This document shows, piece by piece, positions 55,471-64,000 of a DNA stretch of 64,000 nt (position 1 is its first letter; the number at the start of each line of letters is the position of its first letter). The position numbers and the translations under genes are program-made. Source of the stretch: HdN1 sp964473645 (GTDB lineage Bacteria > Pseudomonadota > Gammaproteobacteria > Pseudomonadales > Ketobacteraceae); NCBI GenBank assembly GCA_964473645.1, contig CAYYPW010000001.1, positions 248,001-312,000 of the forward strand. The letters are read 5' to 3'. The notes beneath the pieces were generated by a model. The model was not told the DNA's origin. It saw only the letters and a list, made by a program, of their open reading frames with translations, and did not search any database.

Positions 55471-56994
55471 TCAAGTTTGAGCCAAGGCTTTAATCACGTG
55501 ATAACGGTTGGTATCGTTGGCCTTGAGTGTTACCAGAGCATAGCGCTTGTTGCGAAACTCTGCATTCAATGGTGTAGGCAAGCGGCGATTTAGCACAGCC
55601 AGAATGTGGTGCGGAACGGCCACATGAACGGTAAGCTCACTGTCGCTAAGGAAACTTGCCAGGGTTGGAGCATCAAAAAGTGAGGCATGATTGCGCGAAT
55701 AGAAGCGCGCCGAATACGGACGCGTGTCGAGATACACCAGCGGTGCGTCACTTGTTGACATCGACTGATAAAACGCTACCAGCGATTTTTCTGTTTTCAG
55801 TGTCGATTCATGCTGATGCGCCCAAATGCCTACAGCGCCCATCACGAGGGCCAAGGCAATTGCAATGGATGCCATCTTGGCGGGAAGCCCGTGTGTGAAT
55901 GCGGTACTGAACTCAAGCGTGCTTTGCTTCGCACTGGCTTCGCCTTTTCTGGTATACGCCAACCCTAGCCACCACGCAGTGAGCACACATAATGCAGGTA
56001 GTGAAGGCTGCACATAGGTCGGTAAAATATTGCCTGCCGGCGTAAACAGCAATCCGCACACACTCGTCCAGGCAAGCAAATAGCGTTGCATGACAGGGTG
56101 ATCGACCGCTTGCGCAGAGCGCTTCATCAGCCTACCCAAACCCAACCCCAAGAACGCCAGACTCCAAGGTAGCGCAGCCACCAGCAGATACATCCAAATC
56201 ATGCCATGCGGGCGTTGATGGGCGTTGCCATATAAATCCCCCTGCCACCCCGGGTCCAAAAATCTCAGCACGTGCTCACCCACAATAAAATAGTGCAGAA
56301 AACCCGGTGTTTTGATTTCTGCAGCGATATACCAAGGGAACGCCAATAGAGCGGTCAGCAGCAGCCCGCGTCCCCAAGGCAATGCTTGCAGGCAAGCGCG
56401 TTTATTCTCACTACTCCACCACCACACCACGACCGGGAATCCGATCAGCACTAACGCCAGAGGCCCTTTTGCGAGCAAACCCAGCGCTAGCCCGACAAAA
56501 AATGCATAGCGCCAGAACAGATTGGATTGTACTTGCACTCTGGCGAAAGCGACCAGGCTTAAGGTAACGCCAAGGGTAAGATATGGATCAGTAATTACCG
56601 CCCCGGCATCAACCCACATCAACAGCGTACTCGCACACATCAACACCGCCAACCTGGCGGTAGGTCGGCCCAGAAAAGGTTGTACAAAGTGATAAAGCAA
56701 TACCAGCGTTAATAGCGTTGCAAGCAACGATGGCATACGCACGGCAAGCTCATTGACGCCTCCCACCTGCATGGCCAGCGCTTGCCCCCAAAAGGACAAT
56801 GGTGGTTTACCCCAGAACGGAACGCCGGGCTCGAACCAGGGCGTTATCCAGTCGCCAGAAATAAGCATGGTGCGGGCAATTTCAGCGTAGCGCGGCTCAC
56901 TGGTATCCATCAGCGGAATCAACGCCATCATAAGCAAACGCACGACAAGCAAACTTAGCAGGGCTAACCACCAAAGATCAAAACGACGCAACAC
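55471..56994 (-). CDS. Glycosyltransferase family 39 (ArnT-like)
   Basis: A multi-pass membrane protein of ~507 residues beginning with a transmembrane helix, then DTSEPRYAEIARTML (the acidic catalytic loop of GT39/GT-C enzymes such as ArnT), WGKPPLSFW, and about 11 further hydrophobic segments. The GTG at 56994 with GGAGG 9 nt upstream gives a start that overlaps the GT2 gene by only 17 bases; the longest frame reaches 57114. These enzymes move a sugar from a polyprenyl carrier to lipid A or another periplasmic acceptor. Confidence 0.85.
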   Translation of the reverse strand: MLRRFDLWWLALLSLLVVRLLMMALIPLMDTSEPRYAEIARTMLISGDWITPWFEPGVPFWGKPPLSFWGQALAMQVGGVNELAVRMPSLLATLLTLVLLYHFVQPFLGRPTARLAVLMCASTLLMWVDAGAVITDPYLTLGVTLSLVAFARVQVQSNLFWRYAFFVGLALGLLAKGPLALVLIGFPVVVWWWSSENKRACLQALPWGRGLLLTALLAFPWYIAAEIKTPGFLHYFIVGEHVLRFLDPGWQGDLYGNAHQRPHGMIWMYLLVAALPWSLAFLGLGLGRLMKRSAQAVDHPVMQRYLLAWTSVCGLLFTPAGNILPTYVQPSLPALCVLTAWWLGLAYTRKGEASAKQSTLEFSTAFTHGLPAKMASIAIALALVMGAVGIWAHQHESTLKTEKSLVAFYQSMSTSDAPLVYLDTRPYSARFYSRNHASLFDAPTLASFLSDSELTVHVAVPHHILAVLNRRLPTPLNAEFRNKRYALVTLKANDTNRYHVIKALAQT

Positions 56995-58006
56995 GTGTAA
57001 CACCCTCCTGCAACGGAGTATGCACCGATGAACGCGCCACTGCTCGCCCCTCAATAACGTCTTGTATGAGGTACATCGGGCGTTGTTTGGCTTCAAAATA
57101 GGTTTTTCCGACATATTCGCCCAGCAATCCTATACTCACCAACTGAATGCCACCCAGAAAAGTAATGACTGCCATTAACGACGGATACCCTTGCACCGCA
57201 TCGCCATAGAGTAACGTTTTGATCACGATTCCCAGCCCAAATAGAGCCCCGGCGATGGCAGCGATACTGCCCAGGGCGGTGGCCCAACGTAATGGCGTAA
57301 TGGAAAAAGACGTAATACCCTCGAACGCGAGCCCGAACAACGCCATATAATTCCATTTGGTTTTTCCTGCTGCACGGGCGTCGCGGGCATACATCAACAG
57401 GGTGGTCGGAAACCCCACCCAGGCAAACAACCCTTTCATGTATCGCTGACGTTCTGGCAATTGCCGAAGCGCATCCACCACACGCCGACTCATCAACCGA
57501 AAATCACCGGTGTCCTCTGGAATATCAAAACGGCTGATGCGATTGAGAAGGCGATAGAAAAGATGTGCGCTCAGTCGTTTGAATGCGGTTTCACCGGCAC
57601 GTTGAGAACGACGCATGCAAACTACGTCAGCGCCTTCCTGCCAGGCATTGATCATGCGCGGAATCTCTTCGGGTGGATCTTGCAGATCTGCGTCAATAAT
57701 AACGGTGGCAGCGCCTCGCGCCAGATCGAGGCCAGCGGTAAGTGCCGCTTCCTTGCCAAAATTGCGACTCAACCGCGCCACGCGAAGAATCGGAATACGC
57801 AGCGACTGTTCAATCAGATACGCGGCGCTGTCGTCTTTGCTTCCATCGTCGACGAAAATCAGTTCGGTACTAAGCCCAATGCGCGTAACGACAGCCATGA
57901 GTCGCTGCAGAAATACCGGCAATACGTCCCGCTCGTTGTAAACAGGGACAACAATAGACAGCACGGGTTCATCATCACGAACTCTTCGGGATACGATGGC
58001 GTTCAT
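56978..58006 (-). CDS. Glycosyltransferase family 2 (GtrB/ArnC-like)
   Basis: About 342 residues with the GT2 core LSIVVPVYNERDVL, DDGSKDDS, a DxD-like VIIDADLQDPPEEI, and two C-terminal membrane helices (ATALGSIAAIAGALFGLGIV; FLGGIQLVSIGLLGEYVG). This group transfers a sugar onto undecaprenyl phosphate, supplying the donor for a GT39 enzyme. The start at 58006 is preferred (GGAG upstream); the frame reaches 58033. It overlaps GtrA and GT39 genes on either side, indicating a coupled operon. Confidence 0.9.
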   Translation of the reverse strand: MNAIVSRRVRDDEPVLSIVVPVYNERDVLPVFLQRLMAVVTRIGLSTELIFVDDGSKDDSAAYLIEQSLRIPILRVARLSRNFGKEAALTAGLDLARGAATVIIDADLQDPPEEIPRMINAWQEGADVVCMRRSQRAGETAFKRLSAHLFYRLLNRISRFDIPEDTGDFRLMSRRVVDALRQLPERQRYMKGLFAWVGFPTTLLMYARDARAAGKTKWNYMALFGLAFEGITSFSITPLRWATALGSIAAIAGALFGLGIVIKTLLYGDAVQGYPSLMAVITFLGGIQLVSIGLLGEYVGKTYFEAKQRPMYLIQDVIEGRAVARSSVHTPLQEGVTRVASF

Positions 58007-58412
58007 TGAACACAAATCTCCGATAAAGAACAAAATTGAGCGCGGTAACGCACAGGGTGGTAAGGAACTGAGCCCTCACAACCGTCTGTGATGCAAAACC
58101 GTGCAGAATTGCAAACAGCGCGTTATTGACACACCAACTCAACAAGGTAATGAGCAGATAGCGGGGCACCGCTTCAACATGGGCTTGGCTGGAACGAAAG
58201 GTAAAGTGAAACTGCAACACGTAATTGAACAACGCGCCCGCCAACGCCCCCAATGCCGTTGATGTGCCGGGGGATAAGCCTGCAATCATCAGCAAGGTCA
58301 TGAGGCCCCAATGCAATGCAGTGGCTGCGCCGCCACTGATCAGGTAGCGTCCTGCCGTTTTGATCCAGTAGTCGCAGAGGTGCCAGGGCATGCATATATC
58401 TCTTGAGGTCAT
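57975..58412 (-). CDS. GtrA family membrane protein
   Basis: A 145-residue protein with four predicted membrane helices (YLISGGAATALHWGLMTLLMI, truncated here at 20 for display: ALHWGLMTLLMIAGL; FNYVLQFHFTF motif; LLITLLSWCVNNALFAIL; FLTTLCVTALNFVLY) and the family pattern RRFVF. GtrA is thought to flip polyprenyl-linked sugars across the inner membrane. An ATG at 58391 is an alternative start. First gene of the operon with GT2 and GT39. Confidence 0.85.
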   Translation of the reverse strand: MTSRDICMPWHLCDYWIKTAGRYLISGGAATALHWGLMTLLMIAGLSPGTSTALGALAGALFNYVLQFHFTFRSSQAHVEAVPRYLLITLLSWCVNNALFAILHGFASQTVVRAQFLTTLCVTALNFVLYRRFVFNERHRIPKSS

Positions 58413-58640
58413 GAGTCCACTCTACGATCGAGTGCAACAAAATAACCTCAAACAAACATCAAAAAATTATCAAATGCTTAAGGCGACCTGTAGTAAAAGT
58501 AGCGTAGTGATGCGGTGCAAAGAGGTATTGAGCGGTAACGGAGGGGCACCTCAGGCATTGGTATCGACCGTAATGCCGACGACGATGGAGGCGAGAGCGG
58601 TTAACGTGGTAAAGGAGTTAAAGCGGATCGTGAAAGATTA

Positions 58641-58672
58641 CGGGCCAGTGCAAGGTGATCCACACCGGCCCG
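58641..58672. terminator. Possible hairpin downstream of FABP-like gene
   Basis: Arms 58641-58650 and 58663-58672 pair at 9 of 10 positions, GC-rich, just after the minus-strand stop at 58689. No clear T-run follows, so it is a weak candidate. The rest of 58413-58688 shows nothing recognisable. Confidence 0.35.
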
Positions 58673-58688
58673 CTTTCGCAAGGGTCTA

Positions 58689-59270
58689 TTAACCCTTGTT
58701 GACCCGCTTCAAACGATTGATATCGGTGTGGTCGTAAGAACGGCCATAAATATCGAGCAAGGTAGATTCCGAGTACACCATCGAATCCCCCTCCACCGTT
58801 ATTTTATGGCTGAAGGACACGGTGCGCGCCTTGTCCCGCATGAACGGTGACTGCGCGATACCCCAATCCTTGTCGCCATCCACGGCTTTGACTTCAACGA
58901 TCGTGGCAGCCGGGTTTTGCGGGTCTGCGCTGGCGCGGCCACCCGCCACCAAAGCCACTCCACGAGGGATTGCAAACGACTGCACGATCTCGCCCGTTTT
59001 GGAATCCCATGTCCAGTAACCCGACTCGTTATGGAACACTTTGCCCGTGGTTTTGCGATGAACGATCTGGTGATAGCGCACCACCGCCAGCGTCTGCTCT
59101 TCGGCGTTAGTCACATCCCCGGCCGCTTCGAACAGGAGAGTTTCGTAGAACAGGTTGCGTTCTTCGCCGTCTTTTTCGGGGGCTTTATCGACCCCTTTGT
59201 CCCCCTCCCAAACGCCCAACAGCAAGGCCAATGGGCCATAATCAACACCGTCAATTACTGTGTCTGTCAT
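58689..59270 (-). CDS. FABP-like heme/ligand-binding domain protein (THAP4-like)
   Basis: About 193 residues from the ATG at 59270 (GGAG 8 nt upstream), preferred over a longer frame to 59522 that overlaps the neighbouring oxidase gene. The pattern LALLLGVWEGDKGVD, YHQIVHRKTTGKVFHNESGY, WTWDSKTGEIVQSFAIPRG fits the ten-stranded barrel of the FABP-like/nitrobindin (DUF1794) family, which in nitrobindins binds haem. Cytoplasmic. Function unknown in bacteria beyond ligand binding. Confidence 0.75.
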   Translation of the reverse strand: MTDTVIDGVDYGPLALLLGVWEGDKGVDKAPEKDGEERNLFYETLLFEAAGDVTNAEEQTLAVVRYHQIVHRKTTGKVFHNESGYWTWDSKTGEIVQSFAIPRGVALVAGGRASADPQNPAATIVEVKAVDGDKDWGIAQSPFMRDKARTVSFSHKITVEGDSMVYSESTLLDIYGRSYDHTDINRLKRVNKG

Positions 59271-59323
59271 TATGCAACTCCGCGTTTTATCACAGTGGTT
59301 AACCTTGACGATGATACGGTATT

Positions 59324-60904
59324 TTAATCGAGCAGCACACCGGGATTCAGGATGCCATGCGGGTCGAGCGTTGCCTTCACTGCGCGCAGACTGTCGGCAA
59401 ACAAGGGCGGACACTCCTGTGCGTACCAGGGCTTGTGCATGCGCCCCACGGCATGATGATGTGTAATGCTGCCGCCCCAGCGTCGCAGCGCCACACTGGC
59501 AGCGGTTTTGATCACCTGCCATTGCTCAAGTTCGGCACCCCGCCGGGCCTTGCCCAAAAAGGTGAAATAAGGGGCCGGGCCGTCGGGGTACACATGGGTG
59601 AAACGACAAGTGACAACGCCGCCGCCACACACCTCGGTGAGCGCCTGCTGCACCGCCTGAATAACGCCGGTATAAAGGGCCGGGAACGCTTGCCAGGTGC
59701 AGGCGGTTTCAAAGGTATCGGCCAAAATGCCCGCTTGCAGCATCGCATCTTGCAAATAAGGACCGGCCAAAAAGGACGCCCGCCATTGCTCGCCCGCATC
59801 GCTGCCACGCTCACCATTAGCGCCAGCGCGTAACGATGCCCCTGCGGGACAGATACCACCATGATCACTGGCGATGGCCAGAGCGCGTTCGAGCCAAGCA
59901 TCGACCGGGTGATCCGCCGACTCAAAAGCGATGACTAATACACTGCTGCCATCGGCGACGACTTGATTCATAAAGGCTTCCTTGGCGTCGAGCAATCGGC
60001 AATTGGCGGGATAAAGCCCCGATTGCGCAATCGCACGCGTGGCGGCGACCGCTTGCATATACTCGCTAAAATGCACGCTGGCACTGCCACGATATAGCGG
60101 GCGTGGGCGTACACGCATCCAGGCATCGACGACGACCCCCAGGGTGCCTTCACTGCCAGTGATCATGCGATTGGCATCGGGCCCGGCGCCCGAGGCAGGC
60201 AAACGCGGCGTTTCGAGCACGCCTTGCGGTGTGAGCATGCGTATCGACTGCACCAATTCATCGATATGCGTGTAGAGCGTGGCGAAATGCCCGCCGGCCC
60301 GTGTCACGATCCAACCCCCCAGGGTTGAAAACTCGAACGACTGTGGAAAATGCCGCAGTGTCAATCCATGCGCGGCTAATTGCGATTCCAGTGCAGGGCC
60401 GAAGACGCCCGCCTGCAGATGCGCCGTTAGTGAGGTGGCATCCACCTCCAGCAAGCGCTGCATGCGACTCATATCTAGCGTTACGGCGCCGCGATGATTT
60501 TTACCTAGACGCGCCTCTACCCCGCCCGTCACACTGGAACCACCCCCGAAGGGAATGACCGCCAGCTTCTCGGCGTCACACACCTCCAATACCTGCTGTA
60601 CTTGCGCTTCGTTTTGCGGTTGCACGATAAAATCCGGTGCTGCGGAATAATCCCCATAAAAACCGCGCACACGATCGCAATAGGATTTTCCCCAGGTGTA
60701 GCGGGCACGGGTGAGCGGGGCGGCATCGGCCATGGTTTGCAATGCGGTTGGTATCGACAGCCGTGGTGCCGGGACTTGCACGGCCTCATCGGGTACCGCA
60801 TTCTGGTGCTCCAGTGCGCCAAAAAACATGGCTGCACGTTTAACGGTGCCCTGCAGGGCGTCCAATTGGTTAGCGTAACCCCATCCCCAGCGGCTGCGTT
60901 GCAT
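59324..60904 (-). CDS. FAD-binding oxidoreductase (alkyl-DHAP synthase-like)
   Basis: About 526 residues from the ATG at 60904, chosen because AAGGAG lies 7 nt upstream; the open frame extends to 61081. PCMH-type FAD domain (AVIPFGGGSSVTGGVE, GTLGVVVDAWMRVRP) and a C-terminal cap with HHHAVGRMH near the end (ITHHHAVG), matching the alkyldihydroxyacetonephosphate synthase/lactate dehydrogenase-like group where these His are catalytic. It may make ether lipids or oxidise a 2-hydroxyacid; the choice cannot be made here. Confidence 0.85.
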   Translation of the reverse strand: MQRSRWGWGYANQLDALQGTVKRAAMFFGALEHQNAVPDEAVQVPAPRLSIPTALQTMADAAPLTRARYTWGKSYCDRVRGFYGDYSAAPDFIVQPQNEAQVQQVLEVCDAEKLAVIPFGGGSSVTGGVEARLGKNHRGAVTLDMSRMQRLLEVDATSLTAHLQAGVFGPALESQLAAHGLTLRHFPQSFEFSTLGGWIVTRAGGHFATLYTHIDELVQSIRMLTPQGVLETPRLPASGAGPDANRMITGSEGTLGVVVDAWMRVRPRPLYRGSASVHFSEYMQAVAATRAIAQSGLYPANCRLLDAKEAFMNQVVADGSSVLVIAFESADHPVDAWLERALAIASDHGGICPAGASLRAGANGERGSDAGEQWRASFLAGPYLQDAMLQAGILADTFETACTWQAFPALYTGVIQAVQQALTEVCGGGVVTCRFTHVYPDGPAPYFTFLGKARRGAELEQWQVIKTAASVALRRWGGSITHHHAVGRMHKPWYAQECPPLFADSLRAVKATLDPHGILNPGVLLD

Positions 60905-60969
60905 CGTATTCTCCTTTTTTATTGTTTTAACCAGACACGTCGAGACTACGTGAAATCGTGTAGCAATGG

Positions 60970-61845
60970 CTACAGTAGCGGATACCGCAATAACAGAACA
61001 TGCAACGCGTTTGTCAGAAAGTGTGTGGCGATGGCCCAATGCACGGAGCGCGTTACGTGAAACACCGTCGCATAGACGCATCCGCCTAATGTCACCAACG
61101 CCAGCACATCCCAGGGAACCCCGGTGCGAAAGTGGACGGCACCAAACAGCAGGCTAACCATGACTATGCTGACACTGGCACCCCAGCGCCAGGATTTTAA
61201 TGTCGCATACAGTGGGGACTGTATCAGTAAACGAAAAAAGGCTTCTTCGGCAACACAGGTTAAAAACAGATTATGCAGCAGGAATACGCCGATGGCAGGC
61301 TGCCATTTGGGCTCGATCGGAACACCGAGGAGTATCCCAACCAGTATCAGGGCGACAGCCCCTCCCAATGACCATAGTCCACACATTGCCGGTGAAAACG
61401 TACCACGAGAAAAAGGGGCAAACGCCAGCAGAATAATTGCTCCCACCCAGGGTTTATCCAAATTTGCGATCAGGGTAAAGGGCCGGGAGTGCTCGCTGAA
61501 TTGCACGGCGTCCAGCCAGAGTTGCCCATGAAAACCCGGCAGTTTATGGGTGGCCAACGCAAACGCTAATCCCACTGTAAGCAGTAATGCAACATAACGC
61601 GGTAATGAAGCGGCGAGATTGGCCGCGCACCAGGCAACGCCATAAAGAAGACTCAATGGGATGACGACTACCCACTCGACCAAACCTACCCAGAGGGCGG
61701 ATGCAATACTCAACACCAGCAAAGCAGCGGCCAGGGGTTGATGATAGCGACGGGCAGACGCTATCCAGGGTGACAGACCTTGCACCAACAGGGTAGCGAT
61801 CAGAAATGCAAATGGCAGAGCATTCTGCCAGGGGCTGGGGAACAT
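60970..61845 (-). CDS. CPBP family intramembrane metalloprotease-like protein
   Basis: A 291-residue protein with about eight hydrophobic segments and the CPBP/CAAX protease motifs: EEAFFRLLI (EExxxR), FGAVHF, and HFLTNALH. These residues form the glutamate-histidine active site of Rce1-type enzymes. It probably cleaves a membrane protein or has a bacteriocin-immunity-like role; the substrate is unknown. Upstream of the FAD oxidase on the same strand with a gap of 65 bases. Confidence 0.8.
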   Translation of the reverse strand: MFPSPWQNALPFAFLIATLLVQGLSPWIASARRYHQPLAAALLVLSIASALWVGLVEWVVVIPLSLLYGVAWCAANLAASLPRYVALLLTVGLAFALATHKLPGFHGQLWLDAVQFSEHSRPFTLIANLDKPWVGAIILLAFAPFSRGTFSPAMCGLWSLGGAVALILVGILLGVPIEPKWQPAIGVFLLHNLFLTCVAEEAFFRLLIQSPLYATLKSWRWGASVSIVMVSLLFGAVHFRTGVPWDVLALVTLGGCVYATVFHVTRSVHWAIATHFLTNALHVLLLRYPLL

Positions 61846-61947
61846 ATTTTCAGGTGCTTAAAAACACGTAATGAACTGAATTAACGGGAAGTATTCGCAA
61901 TCGTTATTTTTTATGGCGCCAAAAGGAGCGACTGCCAACAATAGGCG

Positions 61948-61975
61948 TTTTTACACGATTTTTACACCCTTTACC
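61948..61975. promoter_or_regulatory. TTTAC repeats in kdp promoter region
   Basis: TTTTTACAC occurs at 61948-61956 and 61959-61967, one helical turn (11 bases) apart, and a third TTTAC follows at 61970. Together they lie ~70-95 bases before the first kdp reading frame. Tandem T-rich repeats of this kind fit a response-regulator site, here plausibly KdpE. Confidence 0.5.
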
Positions 61976-62044
61976 TAATTTTTGGCACGGCCTGCATACG
62001 ATTGGGCATATCTTTACCCGTAATCCCCCAACAAGGAGCTTGTC

Positions 62045-62137
62045 ATGGATCTTTTATACGTTGGATTGATTCTGCTGTTCGGTGGCGCCGTATGGGGCCT
62101 GATTATCGGACTGGATAAACTCGGAGGCAAATCATGA
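62045..62137 (+). CDS. 30-residue membrane peptide upstream of kdpF
   Basis: A short frame with a strong AAGGAG 6-7 nt upstream and a single hydrophobic helix (DLLYVGLILLFGGAVWGLII) ending in LDKLGGKS. Its stop overlaps the kdpF start by 4 bases, showing translational coupling. It looks like a second small membrane subunit or leader of the Kdp pump, a type found before kdpF in some proteobacteria. Confidence 0.72.
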   Translation: MDLLYVGLILLFGGAVWGLIIGLDKLGGKS

Positions 62138-62223
62138 GCGGTCTTACTCTATTGGCGGGCGGGCTGACCGTGCTTTTGCTGGGTTACCTCGTATACGCCC
62201 TCCTTAACCCGGAGAAATTCTGA
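62134..62223 (+). CDS. kdpF: Potassium-transporting ATPase subunit F
   Basis: A 29-residue peptide with one membrane helix (LLAGGLTVLLLGYLVYALL) and the family ending NPEKF, which is diagnostic of KdpF. It stabilises the KdpABC complex. Coupled to both neighbours by 4-base and 1-base overlaps. Confidence 0.9.
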   Translation: MSGLTLLAGGLTVLLLGYLVYALLNPEKF

Positions 62224-63947
62224 TGACGCAATACGCCGTTTTGCAGTTGACCCTCTATCTGGGTGTCTTGCTGCTGTTCGCCTATCCACTCGCAACTTAC
62301 ATCACCCGGATCATGAACCCTATAGCCGGCGTTACTGCGCTTGAACGCGGCTTTTACTGTCTGTGCGGAGTCAAGCACGAGCAGGAAATGAACTGGAAGC
62401 AGTATGCCTTAGCGATTGTGGTCTTTAACCTGCTCGGCGTACTGGTGGTATATGCCTTGCAACGCTTGCAGGCGTCGTTGCCACTCAACCCGCAGGCCAT
62501 GGCAGCCGTCAGCACTGATTCGTCGTTCAACACAGCGATCAGTTTTGTCACCAACACCAACTGGCAAGGCTATGCGGGTGAAACGACGATGAGTTACCTC
62601 ACGCAAATGTTCGGGCTGGCCGTGCAAAACTTTATGTCGGCCGCCACGGGGATTATGGTAGCCATTGCGCTGATTCGCGGCCTTGCCCGCCATAACAGCC
62701 AATCCATTGGCAATGCCTGGGTCGACCTCACACGCAGCACGTTATACATCCTACTGCCACTGAGTTTGATCGCGGCGTTGGTGCTGATACAACAAGGCAC
62801 GATTCAAAATTTCGATGCTTATCAAGACGTCACCACACTGCAAGGCCAAACCCAAACCATCGCGATGGGGCCGGTTGCATCGCAAGAAGCCATCAAGCAA
62901 CTCGGTACCAACGGCGGTGGATTTTTCAATGCCAATTCGGCGCATCCGCTTGAAAATCCTACACCACTGAGTAATTTCGTTGCAATGGTCTCGATTTTTC
63001 TGATTCCTGCCGCGTTGTGTCTGGTGTTTGGTCGCATGGTCGGCGATCAGCGCCAAGGCTGGGCGGTGTTGGGAGCCATGAGTTTTATTTTTATCGGTAT
63101 GTATCTGGTCGCCGTGTATTTCGAACAGGTCGGTAACCCGATGTTCACTGCATTGGGCGTCGATCAAACGGCCAGCGAGCTTCAGGCCGGCGGCAATATG
63201 GAAAGCAAGGAAACACGCTTTGGCATTGTAACGACCAGCCTGTTTGCCACCATCACCACGGCCGCCTCGTGCGGTGCCGTCAATGGTATGCACGACTCTT
63301 TCACGCCGCTTGGTGGCCTGGTGCCAATGTGGTTGATGCAGTTGGGCGAGGTGATCTTTGGCGGCGTCGGTTCAGGCCTCTACGGCATGCTGGTATTCGC
63401 CATTCTGGCGGTGTTTCTGGCGGGTCTGATGATTGGTCGCACCCCCGAATATCTGGGCAAGAAAATCGAAGCGTTCGATATGAAAGTCGTATCGATCACC
63501 ATTTTGGTCACCCCCACCCTGGTGCTGATCGGTACTGCGATCGCGGTGATGACCGATGCGGGTAAAGCCGGTATTTACAACCCCGGCACCCACGGTTTCA
63601 GCGAAATTCTCTACGCGTTTTCGTCGGCCGCCAACAATAACGGCAGCGCCTTTGCGGGTCTGTCGGCCAATACACCGTTCTACAACTTCTGGCTCGGTTT
63701 GGCCATGTGGTTCGGGCGTTTTGGCGTGTTGGTGCCCGTGCTGGCGCTGGCCGGTTCGCTTGCTGGCAAAAAGAAATTAGCCATTACCAGCGGATCGATG
63801 CCCACACACGGCCCGTTATTCATCGCGCTGCTGATAGGCACGGTATTGCTGGTAGGTGCTCTCACCTATGTGCCTGCGCTCGCGCTAGGCCCGGTGGTAG
63901 AACATTTGATGATGAACAATGTTTCATTGGGAGTGGTTCATGAGTAG
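62223..63947 (+). CDS. kdpA: Potassium-transporting ATPase subunit A
   Basis: A 574-residue multi-pass protein with the KdpA signature regions: the filter-like loops TDSSFNTAISFVTNTNWQ, LGTNGGGFFNANSAHPLENP and ATITTAASCGAVNGMHDSF, plus FSSAANNNGSAFAG. It forms the K+-selective channel-like subunit of the high-affinity, low-potassium-induced pump. Complete length. Overlaps kdpF and kdpB, in the standard kdpFABC order. Confidence 0.96.
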   Translation: MTQYAVLQLTLYLGVLLLFAYPLATYITRIMNPIAGVTALERGFYCLCGVKHEQEMNWKQYALAIVVFNLLGVLVVYALQRLQASLPLNPQAMAAVSTDSSFNTAISFVTNTNWQGYAGETTMSYLTQMFGLAVQNFMSAATGIMVAIALIRGLARHNSQSIGNAWVDLTRSTLYILLPLSLIAALVLIQQGTIQNFDAYQDVTTLQGQTQTIAMGPVASQEAIKQLGTNGGGFFNANSAHPLENPTPLSNFVAMVSIFLIPAALCLVFGRMVGDQRQGWAVLGAMSFIFIGMYLVAVYFEQVGNPMFTALGVDQTASELQAGGNMESKETRFGIVTTSLFATITTAASCGAVNGMHDSFTPLGGLVPMWLMQLGEVIFGGVGSGLYGMLVFAILAVFLAGLMIGRTPEYLGKKIEAFDMKVVSITILVTPTLVLIGTAIAVMTDAGKAGIYNPGTHGFSEILYAFSSAANNNGSAFAGLSANTPFYNFWLGLAMWFGRFGVLVPVLALAGSLAGKKKLAITSGSMPTHGPLFIALLIGTVLLVGALTYVPALALGPVVEHLMMNNVSLGVVHE

Positions 63948-64000
63948 CAAGAAATCGGCGGCGCAATCGCTTTTTGATCCCCAGCTGATACGCCCGGCCG
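63940..64000 (+). CDS. kdpB: Potassium-transporting ATPase subunit B, partial at right edge
   Basis: The ATG at 63940 overlaps the end of kdpA by 8 bases. The 20 visible codons (SSKKSAAQSLFDPQLIRPA) match the cytosolic N-terminus of KdpB, the P-type ATPase subunit. The rest lies outside the window. Confidence 0.88.
   Translation, partial: MSSKKSAAQSLFDPQLIRPA

Noticed and set aside
58390..58692. 100-codon plus-strand frame between GtrA and the FABP-like gene
   Set aside because: No recognisable motif, overlaps the GtrA start and runs through a hairpin; most likely chance.
1..64000. CRISPR arrays, rRNA and tRNA genes
   Set aside because: Reading both strands showed no regularly spaced repeats, no conserved rRNA blocks and no cloverleaf with the TTCRA loop pattern; a tRNAscan/Infernal run would settle this.

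Overview
The window reads as a chromosomal segment of a Gram-negative bacterium, most likely a gammaproteobacterium of the broad Pseudomonadales/Cellvibrionales kind. This placement is inferred from gene content: a ZapE ATPase, Uup ABC-F protein, 7TMR-DISM diguanylate cyclase, ArnT/GtrA-type envelope sugar genes and a KdpFABC potassium pump. No rRNA, tRNA or CRISPR array was seen. Housekeeping and metabolic genes alternate with accessory blocks rich in conflict genes (toxin-antitoxin, Fic, restriction-modification) and one probable biosynthetic cluster.

Region by region: (1) 1-5 kb holds the edge of an HPt-REC-REC regulator, a 917-residue metallophosphoesterase with a GAF-like C-terminal domain, and the frameshifted 3' end of an SNF2 helicase that the accessory block appears to have truncated. 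(2) 5-11.3 kb holds a GST-like protein, ZapE, an SRPBCC protein and a minus-strand operon DUF1214 protein - sulfotransferase - SDR. (3) 11.4-13.6 kb holds an AbiE module with intact antitoxin but internally deleted toxin, then a TetR regulator. (4) 13.7-16.5 kb holds a secreted protein with Ig-like repeats, preceded by a perfect FNR/Anr-type box. (5) 16.8-19.7 kb holds two tandem fic genes (one frameshifted) with palindromic control sites, and gene and transposase relics. (6) 19.7-22.8 kb holds a patatin-like lipase and a cytochrome P450.

(7) 22.9-29.9 kb is an AT-richer five-gene operon: OleD-like reductase, two KAS III/OleA-like thiolases, an OleC-like adenylate-forming enzyme with a membrane tail, and a NodU-type carbamoyltransferase. 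This is the gene logic of a beta-lactone lipid pathway (compare ole and lipstatin lst), with an unusual carbamoyl step and no OleB hydrolase in the cluster. (8) 31-34 kb holds a membrane protein, a LysR regulator and an exported lactonase-like MBL hydrolase. (9) 34.3-44.7 kb is a defence block on the plus strand: hsdR - fic - hsdM - hsdS - HipA-like kinase - HIRAN protein - phosphoribosyltransferase-like protein. The last four genes from hsdS onward are tightly packed, and the final trio looks like a little-described conflict module.

(10) 44.9-64 kb returns to mostly core genes: Uup, a serine hydrolase, two c-di-GMP enzymes, a TetR regulator, a two-component system directly followed by three envelope glycosylation genes (GT39, GT2, GtrA), a FABP-like protein, an FAD-linked oxidase, a CPBP protease-like membrane protein, and the start of kdp (small ORF, kdpF, kdpA, kdpB) running off the right edge. 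Start sites were chosen by reading frame, family length and Shine-Dalgarno match; several differ from the longest possible frame and are noted.
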